Below are positions 37,001 to 49,200 of a DNA stretch of 64,000 bases, one piece after another. The position numbers and the translations under genes are program-made. Source of the DNA: Tubulanus polymorphus (taxonomy: Eukaryota; Nemertea; Palaeonemertea; Tubulaniformes; Tubulanidae); assembly GCF_964204645.1 (NCBI RefSeq), contig NC_134029.1:9538850-9602849 (forward strand), read 5' to 3'. Each line of letters opens with the position of its first letter. Within the stretch, counting starts at the first letter, position 1. A model generated the notes under the pieces. It did no database searches. It had not been told where the DNA came from and was given only the letters and a program-made list of their open reading frames with translations.

Positions 37001-40000
37001 TCAAGTACTTCATCAGGAAATACAATGAATAAGTATATGTAACATCACATCTGGGGATTACGAGACTTACAGGTGGAGGCTCCAGTAACTTGCTAAGCTC
37101 TACTTTTTTCCCATCCTGAAGATCATCTTTCATGATAGTCCGTAATATACTAGCGGCTGCTTTATGCTCAGCTGGTAGTAGATTACTACAGCACACCATC
37201 TCCTCAAGCACATCTTTCACTCGTTGTTTCAAACCAGGATCAGATTCAAAGTCCTAGAATGTTATCAGATAATTTCAAATGATCTGCATTCCTATATTCA
37301 GACTCATAGACATCATAAAACTCAATCAGTACCAGGTATATGTCAGAAATTTCTGAACTTACCGATGAATGCTTTGATACCCAATGTTTTAGCACATTTA
37401 GAACTCTCATAGTTGCAGCTGTACTGATCACTGATTCACGTTTTTTCACAAACGGTTTCAAATCTGTAGCACCTAATAGAAACCATACACACACACTTTC
37501 AAACGTTGTAGCTCTGAGCATATCTTCACTTTACTTATTGATAATAACAAAACGTACTGACCTGCACTCGGGTACCGACTAACAGTACGTGGATGACCAG
37601 GTGGGTTCGCTGCTCCCGCTGTCGCTACAGCAAAAGCTGACGCAGCAGCCGTACTGCTAGATCTGATAAAAAATCCAGCATAAAGAAAATTAATGAACAG
37701 TTTCAAATGTTGTACATAAACTTGGGGAGTGTTCGCAACTGGCAGATCTAAAATATGGATGTATAAGTAAGAACAGATATTCCTTGAAAACAATTTGAAA
37801 CAGAGAACATCTGGATACCTTCAAAAGCTCAGTTACCCAGTTAATACATTTAAAAAAGTAAGATCAAATTATGTTAGGTATGGAGCCATAATCATGGCTG
37901 CTGTTGATGAATATAAGTAGTAGTGCATACAACTCGCTGGAACATTAATACTATGTGGTTAAATAATGATGATTCCATTACCTAAGGCAAGATATTGCAT
38001 GCATTGTATATAGATTGGAATGCAGATTATTTGTACTTTCATTGCAAGGATATATTTGTATATACATGCCCACAACAGATGGCCGGTAATATTGATTATA
38101 CAAAATGGATATATAAGTGTCCACGTAGAGATCATATCATATATAATACATATTCTTCCAAGAAAATATTTACAGCACTGAACAAGACAAGACATACAAT
38201 GTATTTGGTACAAATCCTTATACCGCATATTGTATATATGGACAAAAATACGTATACATGAAACAGACAGATGTTCAGTATGTTGTATGTATATATACAG
38301 AAAGAAAGGTAATAGAATAACAGGATGCAGGATGATGATGCCTATAAATTTCTTTGAGCATATTTTACCTGTAACAATCATTTAGGGGGTTATCATGCGT
38401 TTGCCAGTTACAACAGAAGGTTGCCTTTGCTTTCATTATCGATCGATACAAATACTAAGGATTTTGTGCCACAGCAGAGTCTTGCAATGCCATAAGGTTT
38501 CGAATCCCTGCCAAGGGAAGATACTACAAACCATGCATATTCATGTGCGTAAGTATCATAATAAATGCGTATATCATGTGGGCGATGACAATACTTCATT
38601 CCAATATGCAACGATGTGCATGTTTACATTGATCATGGATCTAAAAGACCTTGATAGAATTTGATTTGTTATCTTCTTTTCACATAAAATGGTGGCCAAT
38701 AAGAGGTGAGCATCTAAGCTAATTTGCATATACCTGACACCCAAAATATTAAGTCTGCAAAATGAACTTGGAATAGGTCCTGTTATATAGATTGTAAGGA
38801 ATTGATTGGGATTAACTGAACTGGGCTTATTTCAGTAACTTGTGTTTGCCGTTTGGATGTTTCATTGAGACACGAGAACACACGGCAAAAAGAGTGCAAG
38901 TTCACGAAATAGAAATGGGAGGCTTGGCACACTGCAAATAGAACATACTTTATGAAAAAAGTGCTTTAGCTGAAGAAGAAAGACCTACAGTTCATATAGA
39001 AATATATAATATTCATAATAAAGTCATGCAACCATTGGAACAAAGTTTGATCAAGTGAAGGTTTTGTGAACCTTCCAATGACAATTGTAGGGGGAAAAAT
39101 TCTTTTTTCAAACAGTATGAATTCGGTTAAACGCTTTTGTTTCATTCCAGATTGTGCAGGCAACACCGGAAAAATTCATCTTTCCTTTCCACCATCAACC
39201 TTATCATCAAAAGTATACTTTTAAGTAGGAACAATTTTCATTCTGCAGACCAAGACTGCGGTGTGGGGGGTTGGTTAAGACCTGTAAAAAATCTTATCAA
39301 TTTTTTCTATCTACATAATGTCCAAGATATTCCAGTTTTTCTTTTTTTTCAGTGAGTTACAAAAAGGTGACGATAGAATAAAGTATATGCTTGCTTGCTT
39401 TGCTTAAATAGTGCGATAATAAATCATTTCAAGCTTTGAAATCAATTTTGATAAGCAACAAGAGTTAAAATATATCACAACGAATAATATATCATCTAAA
39501 ATTATTTAGAACTAAATGGAAAAAATATTTCAAATAAAAAACTTTTATCTACCATATGTTCTTTTTAAGTATTAGCACAATATGAACTTAAGTGCGATAG
39601 CAACTGGTAAAAATCTATAAAAGGCTTTGAAAGGGAGGAATTTGCAACAAGCTAAAAACAAATGGTGAAGACTGCACATCATATGTGTAAGTAGTAATTA
39701 GAAATCTAGCCATTGAGCCAATGGTAGAATGTACATGTACACGTACATGAATGTACTGTTGGCTACATTTTATACACTACTTAATGTATGCAAAGATAAT
39801 AATATCGTAATATATTTATCATATTAAGTCGATAGATTCCAGGGTTTAAATTTTCTAAGCGATATGTATATAAATACTGAAAAAACATGAATATATTGGA
39901 AATTAGCGTTCAGCAAATGTATAATGAATGGAAAGGAAAGGTAAAAACTTGAAAAAATATGGAAAACAGATGACAAGGTTGGCATTGGTTGCTAGAATTC

Positions 40001-43000
40001 ACTTTTGTCTTTACGAATATGCATAAGTAAAAAATATCTGTACATGGTACATGTAATTTACTATACAGGCTGTGTGCAAGATGAACTCTTTGTACATTCA
40101 ATTTACTTTAACCCTTTCAGTGCTGACTAATCAATAGCCTATAGTGCTGGAGATAATTTGAAAATTTTGAAAAATTCCGCCCTAGTGTTGAATAACGGGA
40201 ATACCACTAAAGTGCGTCTACACCGCGGCGCAGTGTATCGTTAGTTACTAATATTTCACTATGTTTGACAGGTGCTGCCATATTTCAATAGCGATAAAAA
40301 CTAATTACTCATTATATCAATACACCGCAATGCGGTATTCTGGCAAATCCATCACTGATTCATACACCGCACTGCGGTGTAGACGCACTGAAAGGGTTAA
40401 TGACAATCATATTTGAGCTTAGTTTTATCATAAACCCTGGTAACTTTAATAACGCTAATATTGGGCTATTGAAATGATGTTAGAAAAGCTGTTATTCGAT
40501 GTTTATTCTATATTTGAAAATTATTCAAAACACGTAATAGGTCGAGAAGTATATTTAGAGAGACTTGAGAATGAAGAAATTTATCATTAAACGGAAATGT
40601 TTGAGTAAGTTGAAGGAAAGTGCCAACCATGTCATCTTAAAAATTATTCTCAACCAAAACCTCACTGCGGGATCGGACAATACCTTCTGGTGTTTTGGAG
40701 CGCAACCAACAACATACTGCAAGAAACGGGAAACAATATTAGCGAACACACATAACTGGCATGCTAAATGATTGTTCGCAAAGATTTTTACATTGCATGA
40801 TAGTCGTCTTCAAGCTCTAAAAGGCGTCCATCCCTGGAATTGAGATACAGAGGGGGACAAGATTCAGAAAAATGTGGAAATCATAAACGAAGAATTGAAG
40901 AAATTGTTGAGAAAAAAGACTGGAAATATTTCACATGAGAAAAAGTTGAAGAATAATAAGAAAATGAAGAAAATGAGAGGAGTATACATATTGTAAACCA
41001 GTAATATGTAAATCATCACGTACGAATCAATAATATGATAATAATAGTAATAATAATGATAAATAGTAATACGATAATAAACAAGAGAAATTAGATAAAT
41101 GATTATAACAGGACATGGACGCACAAGTTATGTCAAAAACGAACAATTTTATTTTCATAATGCGTATAATGTGTAAGTTTCAGTATTGTTTTTGTATTTA
41201 ACACATTAGCTGTCACTATAGTCATTTTTGCAGGCTGCCACTTTATGACATATCCTGTATCTTTGGAGCTGTATGTATAATTGGACATTTTTGGCCATAA
41301 CTCGGTCAATTTGGGGGCTACACCTGAAAACTAATCATAACGCCAAGCAGCCGACCAAACACATCGTATTTAAATTTGTTTCACATGGATTGTCAAAGTC
41401 ATCATTCACAAAGAAGTGTTAGCATTTTGTAAAAAGGCGAAAAGGGGTGTTGAGTTATGTTCCAATATATGTTCAAGTTTATTCTTACAAAATTTACAGT
41501 TATGGACAAAAACATCCACCCATTCCCAAAGAAATGGATATAAGTATGTCTGGTACACACAAGAGTTAACTGCTGAGGTTAAATTCTTATGATGTACTAA
41601 TCTCATCGGGCTGTTGCAGAACTGATTATGTAAGTTATGATATCATATGTGTTCCAAATATGGTCAAATAGCTTAACTTTAGCACATTACAGTGAGAATT
41701 TGTGTATGCTCTTCCTCATAATCTGATCTGGTGTTTTTCTGTGAGCGAATTTTACCTTCTGCCAATAGCTTTCGAAGGTGCTTGGCTTTAGATACTAAAT
41801 CATTTTTAAGAATTAACCTATGAATGAGAAGGCAACAAGGTTGATAATGTAATAAGATATTAGCAATGTTTGTGCCTAAACACTAGGACTCCATTATATG
41901 TAGCTAGTTAGCCCATCGGATAACAAATTCATGCCTCGATTCAATGCTCATTGCTCCAGTTCAAACCACCAAGCCGCATGTATATTGTGTACATTGCACA
42001 CCCAAACCTTATTTTAGAGAAAACTCTCGTGGGAAAAATTCACTTAGAGAAAAGTGTGCATATAGCATAGTTTACAGAACACACTGATTTGAAGATGAGT
42101 AATGGAGGAACTCATATTATTCTCTGCTTCGAGTGAACAGATTATCATAATATGTGCATATAGCAAGCAAATTTGGTTGCAACGTACCTTCGTTTAGATG
42201 CCCGTGATGACGTTACAACGGCACCAGCTTTCGCTTGTGGTGGTGAGCCTTCTGACGCAGCGAAACTTGCTCTTGGCGAGAATGTCCCTACGCTTTCCAG
42301 GTCTGAAGCCGTTTTACCTAAAAAATCATACAAGCGTAGAAACAATTGAGCAACAAACAGTCAAATGTTTTTCACCAATTGGTAAGAACCGGCCAAATCA
42401 GATTTTGAAATGAATGCAGAAGTTCATCCCATTCATGAGAAAATCCATTATAGGAAATCGGGATTTGGAATCATATTCCTCAGTGATATATCAGGATACA
42501 GTAATTATTAACTGAGTACATCGAACTTCGTGAGTTAGAAAATCTGTTTGTTAAGATCGATGGTTCAACGGTTTCAACCAGTATGAAATCACCGTCAACC
42601 TTCCATATAATGCACTAGGATAAACAGGATACTTGCTTATATCATACTGAAACTCCAGGTCCGGGTCCCGGTTCTTCCTTAACATAATTCCGATAGAGAA
42701 TATTGCATATAGAGGGCCTCTGTATATCGGACATTCAAATATCCCACCGAAATCGCCGGTCCAAGTGTAATGCATTTCGTTAAAAATCGGTTTCTATATA
42801 CCGTAAAAACCGGCGTATAAGTCGAGTTTTTAACCCTTGATTTTACCACTAAATTATTGACCTCGACTTATACGCCGAGTACAGTTTTCTACAAGTATTT
42901 TCAGGTCACAAGAAATATTGATCCTACCAGACAAAAAAGACTATAACAGTGCTATAACAGTTTGAATAATTATTCATGATAAATAAAGTTATTAAATGAA

Positions 43001-45554
43001 AAAAACTTCTTTCATTTTGACACAGCTTCATTTAAAACGATGTATTCATATATGCGCGCGCTCATAGCAGCGCTTAATACATTAGGCTATATATAGCATG
43101 TGACTCACACTACTGTATCACTGTATGGTAGTGTATTATACCTGAGTGTGTGTAACAGTCTATTGATTAACACACAGCAGCAATCAGGCTGACGTGTGGT
43201 CGCGTGCGTGAAGGCACACATCGTTATCAAAACAATCTATTCAATACAATGATACTAGTAAATATAGCTGCAAAGCAGCAATAACGGGTTTTCTGCACAG
43301 TCTTAGAATCCTGTTCAACGGTGGATTTCGACGAAGCATTTGATAAGGCACAACATCAGCCATTACTAAACAGGCTATTAGGAAACAGTATCAATGATAG
43401 GTCGCCCAAATGGCTCAGCAGTTATCTCTGAACGAAAACTTGTAGCCGAAATCAACGGAACGCCTCATCTTGGAATAAGTCGGTCAAACTAGTGGAGTCA
43501 CGCAAGGTCTATCCTAAGTTGTCTTCTGTTTAATGTCCTGACAAATAACATACACAGTAATCCAACATATACCAGACCGAGTAAATTTCCAAATCGACCT
43601 TAACACGCTGTTCGACCAAAAAACTTAATGTTCCAACAAGAAAATCTTGTTCGAATGAAAATAATTCTGTTTGATCGAACAATACGCTTTTTGCTTGAAC
43701 CCAAAATTTTCTTCATTCTGACAAAAAATGTGTTCAAATAAAAAGCTATGTTATTGTTGAAATGAAAAATTTTTAGTCCCGGCAAAAAAATTTGGTCGAG
43801 CGAAAACAATTTTTTCAAACGAATGTTTGAATGAAAACAATTCTGTTCGATTGAACGAAATAGTTCATACTTTCAGTTCGGAGAAAAAACTTTTTTCAAT
43901 ATACTTGTTCGAACGAAAAACTTAATGTTCTGACAAGAAAATTCTGTTCAAATTAAAAAAGATTCTGTTCAATTGAACGATTGTTCGAACGAAAAACCTT
44001 TCGTTTGGACAAAAAAAGGTTTGTTCAACTTTGTTCTTCCGATTTTTTCAAATTGGTTCAATCGTATAGAATATTATTGGTTCAAACGAAATAAATTTTG
44101 TTCCGACGAAAGAATTTTCAAGCGAAAAGTCTTTTGAACGAAAAAAAAAAATATTTCTGGTGCTCCGCAGTAACTTAAATCCGGACGTAGGTTGGTCTTG
44201 TGACACGAGGCGATCCTTGCGTTGCACCGCAAGTTTCGGTGCAAGTCGGTTGCAATACGATTGTGTGCAAATAGTTTCTGCCAGTCGCAAGAGCGCGTCG
44301 GTTGGTTGTGACAGTCGTGTCGCGTCGCAGAAAGTAGAACACGTGCGAATCCATGTGACTGGCGTTGCTGAAAGATGAGGACGCCAGTGATATGACGACT
44401 GAGTTTCAAGTCGTCAAAACGTCACGATATGTCAACATATTTATGTTGACTTGATGCGATATATCGCGATATATCGACATAAATATGGCGACTTGTCGAG
44501 TTTGAACGCGACAACTCGAGGCCCTTTATGAAGTTCAATCCAATGAGTCCGTTAATAAACGCAACAATTATACTGTGTTTGTTTGAGACAGTAAAGCTCA
44601 GTACCGGTAGGCCTAAAGCCGCGTCAAACTCGATAAACGCTTCAAGCGACAAAGCGAACGATCTCCTTTCCCCCACAGCGAACGCTTACTCCAAATTTCA
44701 AGTGTGACTCCAGCATACGGAAAGGAGTGTGTTATATACTTGTATTTAGTAAATACCTTGTGCATTTGACAATGATCGGTATGTACTGTAGGAACTATAG
44801 AGTATTGATGGTATTGATATAGAGGTTGAAGCCCGCGGTCGAATAAAGTAATATATTATTTTATTTTGATACCTCGTCGACATAACAGCTTTTCTCCGCT
44901 ATATCTCTTCGGCGTGTTTCGTTTAGGCCTACGACTCCCCGGTACACTCATGATTTATCTTAGTAAATACACGGTTAATTCGGTAAAGAAAAACAGGTAT
45001 TGCTAAACTAACTGCTTGACGCCCGCAGCCAAATCACTGGTAGTTATAAATTAATTTGTACTTGATTTGATTCTCATGATGAGGAGAAACTCGCAGCTGA
45101 TCCCCGGAACGACGATGTAGTGACACACGTCGATTTGTCGATGTTTACGGCTCGACAGTGCTTTTAAAATCTAAAGTAGTAAATTTCCTGTGTATCGGTA
45201 ATATGATTTGATGAGGAAATTGGGCTATTGTTAAAATTAGTTTTTAAAAACCGCGACAGAATGTGCAATCTTTGGGTAATAAATTTGTTAATTTATGCTT
45301 GAATTGATAATCGACGTGACAAGAAACGTGCGGTAGATTTCGGAAAGACGACTTAGAAAAACATGTCGGCTCTTTGAATGGGGCTCAATTTTCGATGTTT
45401 ACGGCCCGACAGTGCTTTTGTAACGTTGATTCTTCAAAATTCGCACGGAGTATTTGTAGATTGAAGTGAGCTGAATGATATCAGACGGATTGTATCGGCA
45501 ACAGCGGTAATGGTTAAAAGCCTATGTACTTTTGACAAAAAAAGTGTGGAAAAA

Positions 45555-45586
<32 letters not shown>

Positions 45587-46211
45587 GAAACACGCGAATC
45601 TCAATAGGGTTTTCTGTGATGTAACAGAAAACCCTAATTATTCTTCTAAGAGAAGGGACTCGACTTAAAAGCCGGATATATGTTAAAATCATGAAATGTA
45701 GGTCTAAAAATCGACCTCGACTTATACGCCGCGTAGACTTATACGCCGGTTTTTACGGTAACACATAAACTCCTACGAGATGAAGTGTAGGCTAACCTTT
45801 GTGTAAAAAAAAAACAGTCAGAATCTGTACGCTAATTCATTTAGGAGGCCTGGCATCCCCACTGAGAATTGCCAAATGTGTGTAATTGGGAATAGGTTTC
45901 ATTTTGATTTGAACATATGTTGGCGGTTGCAGTTCTCGGGAAAATGGCAACTAAATTGAACTACTTAATCTAGTTTATCTGATCAGTACAGATTTGATGT
46001 GAGCTGCTTTTGAAGCTCTGCTTTACACCCAAAATATGGAATACATTAGAATCATTTTCAGCAAAGCTTCTTTCCTTTTGTTTTACTGTATACTTTGTAA
46101 TGAGGTCTAATACCATTGTTTTTATTATCATTTTACTCTCGTGTCTCATTCAAATGTATATATCCTAGCGTGCAGTATATATGTAGCGGACAGCGTGTAT
46201 AAAAAATTTCA

Positions 46212-46290
<79 letters not shown>

Positions 46291-49200
46291 CCTGTCAAGG
46301 TCCTGTTTTCATATTTGTAAAAATACTGATATCTGTACTAATATCATAAATACCCTTAATCGTGCAAATTGAGTCGGCCATTTTCAAACATTCACACACA
46401 TAGATATCACTCGGATGGCCAAATTACGAATGGATCAACAGGACAGGTTGCTTAAAAGCCATCTTGCATCAGGTGATGTGATCCAGAAAAAAGCATCAGT
46501 CACTCTGATGGGTGATACTTTCGAATTAAACCATGGTATCAGCAACGAAACGCCAGCATAAAGCCCCAAGCTATTGTAAGGATACCCAAGCAATGACAGA
46601 ACGTAGTGGATGAGTTGCACTGACAACTTCATTTTTTCACAGTATCGTCTTCTGTTTTAAGTTTAAAATGATCAATATCGTATATGTGGTCAGTATAAAA
46701 AACCTGAATTTGATCCAGTTAAAGCTAAATCAATTCTATATTGTAAACACTTTTTCATAAATTATACACATGCCTTGCTCACGTGCAACACGCGCACACA
46801 CACACAACACCTTGAACCACAAAAACACTTCCAGAATGCCAAGGCATGAGAAAGAATGAGAAAAGGATGAAATAAGAATTTGTGTTGAAGGTTAGAACTT
46901 GAGGTTAAAATTTTGCTAGTAAAATTCAGTTCTCATGTTCAAAAAAATTGTATTATTTGGATTTCTTTTAATTGCTTTTATATATAATCTCTGCAGATTT
47001 TTATCTGTCAAGCATTACTGATCTGAAAGCATGTGAAATAGCAAAGCTCCTCTAGCTTTTCTAGTCAAAAACAATCCGGTAGAGCCAGGTTACAATGCCC
47101 CAATATATGATAAAAAGAATTAAGTGCACATTTTTCACTCATTGGGAAGGATAATGTGTATAGAAAGATAACAATACAACACAAGACAAGAAAGTGCTGT
47201 AATCACAATCGAGGGTAACACACAAAAATCAATTCAATACAAGTTACATTTACTCTTTTAATATGAGTTAAAGCTTATACCACACTAAAAGGACAACAAG
47301 AATAACATCGCACAGGAAACAAAACAATAAGAAAGATCATATCATGCTTATGTATAGCACAAGGATCATGCTATTATTGATTACATTAGCCACAATACAG
47401 CCCTTAACTTACTTGATCCACGACGAATGTTGATTGGAATACTCGGTGAGGAATAACTCCAGCTGATTGGCGATGGAGCACGCTTTAGCTTCGGACTGGA
47501 AACTGGCGATTTGGCAGACTGGGTTTGGGATGGTTGTATGATAGCAGGCGAAGACGCACGTCCAGGTGAACGAATAGGTGAAGTTGCTCGCATCAATTTT
47601 GGACTTGAGGCTGGTGAAAGCGACGCATCCAGCGACTGACTACCACCGCTGGCTGGGATCTTAATTGGTGGTATGAATTTCTTCGGTCGCACAGCCAACT
47701 TCGTGGGACTTTTTGGCACTTTTTTTGGACTGGCCGTAGGTGATGTATTTGGGCTATCAAGCGGCGAGCCGGGAGTGAGTGTGTCTGAACTCGGTAAGGA
47801 AGCAATTGTAACTGGACTCTGTGGTCCACTGGTAGCTGAGCAAACATTGTCAGATATTATGTCCACAACTATACTGTGCTGTACAGGAGACAAAACTTTC
47901 GAATCAACCGTGTCTGTCGATGATTCCCCAGGTGGTTCACTGAGTGTTATACTCGTGACTCCATTTTGATGACTTGTACTGGTCGTGGTTATCATTGGAG
48001 GTGATATGCTCTTTCCTTTTTTGTCTTCAGGGCTGTCTTCATCGGTTGAGCCTTTTTCACATGTAACAGTGACATCAGAAAGTGTTTCGCATGAGGCGAT
48101 TGGAGCAAGTTTCATTTTGAGAGGAATGTCAAGTGTGTCAGCCTCTGCTTCTTCCTCAGCTGCTACAGTAGCTTCAGGTACAGAAGCGGGTTTCTCATCT
48201 GAAATATAATCAATGCATTATGTAAAACATTTGAGTAGGAAACAATAGAAAAAAGTAATAGGCCTATATTTGATAACTGGATAGGACTTTTTAAGAGTAA
48301 AAAATCTATGTTCCAGAGACATAATCTATTAATTAATTGTTGTGAATAAGATAAACATACTGGAGGGTCCAGTTCCACAATTGTGAGTTAAGAGTTAAAC
48401 AGAGAGTAAAAATTGGGGCACTTTCAATGAGTCAACTCTGAATCAAATCCTAACCCAGACTGTGGAACTGGGTGCTAAAAGTTACCAAAGTAATCAATCA
48501 CATTAAAATATTCGGGATGACCAAATCACCAATGACAGGGCACCAATGCCCCAGAATAACAGACATAACAAGCTTAGCATATGATATTTACCCAAACCCA
48601 TCTGTGAAGTCTGACCAAATGATAAACGTTTCTCTTTTGGAAGATGACCGCCGGACTCGCGTCGAAGGCCGCCTTTACTGACTAGAAATAGCGACAGAAG
48701 AAAAGTCACGAACAGAGTAACATGGAAAAGATGCAGCAGATATACATGTACAAGATAATATGCTTAGGGCCTCTAGCTAGTCTCTTAATGTACTTTATGA
48801 AATGCTTTTGAAAGCTTTATCAGTCATTATAGAAGCTTCAACTGAAAGCTGCTTAGAGTTAAAATGTTGATGAGTAACTGGACGTTTTAATCAAATCCAC
48901 TCATTTTTAAATGCAATTCATCTTCAATCAATCAGATGTTCTGTTATCAATGAACATTCAATGCCAGTCTTGAAAATTCAAACAAATTACGATGGACATA
49001 GGACGAGGAGCTGGTTATATGGGTTGCAATTTATAGATATCCCTAGTCCTTAACCTACCCAGTAGTACCAATGAAACAATGATAAAATACACAAGTCAAT
49101 CTATAAATTAAGATTTTTGCCACTAAAAATTGTATTTTTGAATGTTATATTTTTGTGCTTACCAATTTCTATAGTTTTTTGACAATATTCTCTGAATTTG

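Larger units (their letters stand above)
42801..45758. mobile_element. Large TA-flanked element, CCGTAAAAACCGGC termini, with nested repeats
   Basis: The left end CCGTAAAAACCGGCGTATAA and its complement TTATACGCCGGTTTTTACGG lie 2958 bp apart, each beside TA. Sub-terminal copies of CTCGACTTATACGCCG lie near both ends. The interior holds a dead LINE fragment (43322-43560), a degenerate repeat (43600-44130), palindromes (44431-44476) and an (AAT)n run (45556-45586). No transposase was found, so it is non-autonomous or the ends belong to two solo copies. Confidence 0.7.
42318..47412 (-). other. RASGRF intron, 5.1 kb
   Basis: Most of it is a 2.96-kb TA-flanked element (42801-45758) with nested repeats; an (AT)n run follows at 46215-46284. 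No other feature was recognised in 46285-47412. Confidence 0.8.

Noticed and set aside
37959-38381. 140-residue minus-strand ORF and overlapping 88-residue plus-strand ORF
   Set aside because: AT-rich intron sequence open on both strands, Tyr/Ile/Cys-rich, with no domain and no splice support.
38490-38520. B-box-like GGTTTCGAATCCC
   Set aside because: No A-box or cloverleaf could be found around it.
47673-48209. Plus-strand open frames (98 and 74 residues) opposite the large RASGRF exon
   Set aside because: They are reverse-strand shadows of the Ser/Pro-rich exon; the minus-strand frame has splice sites and family context.
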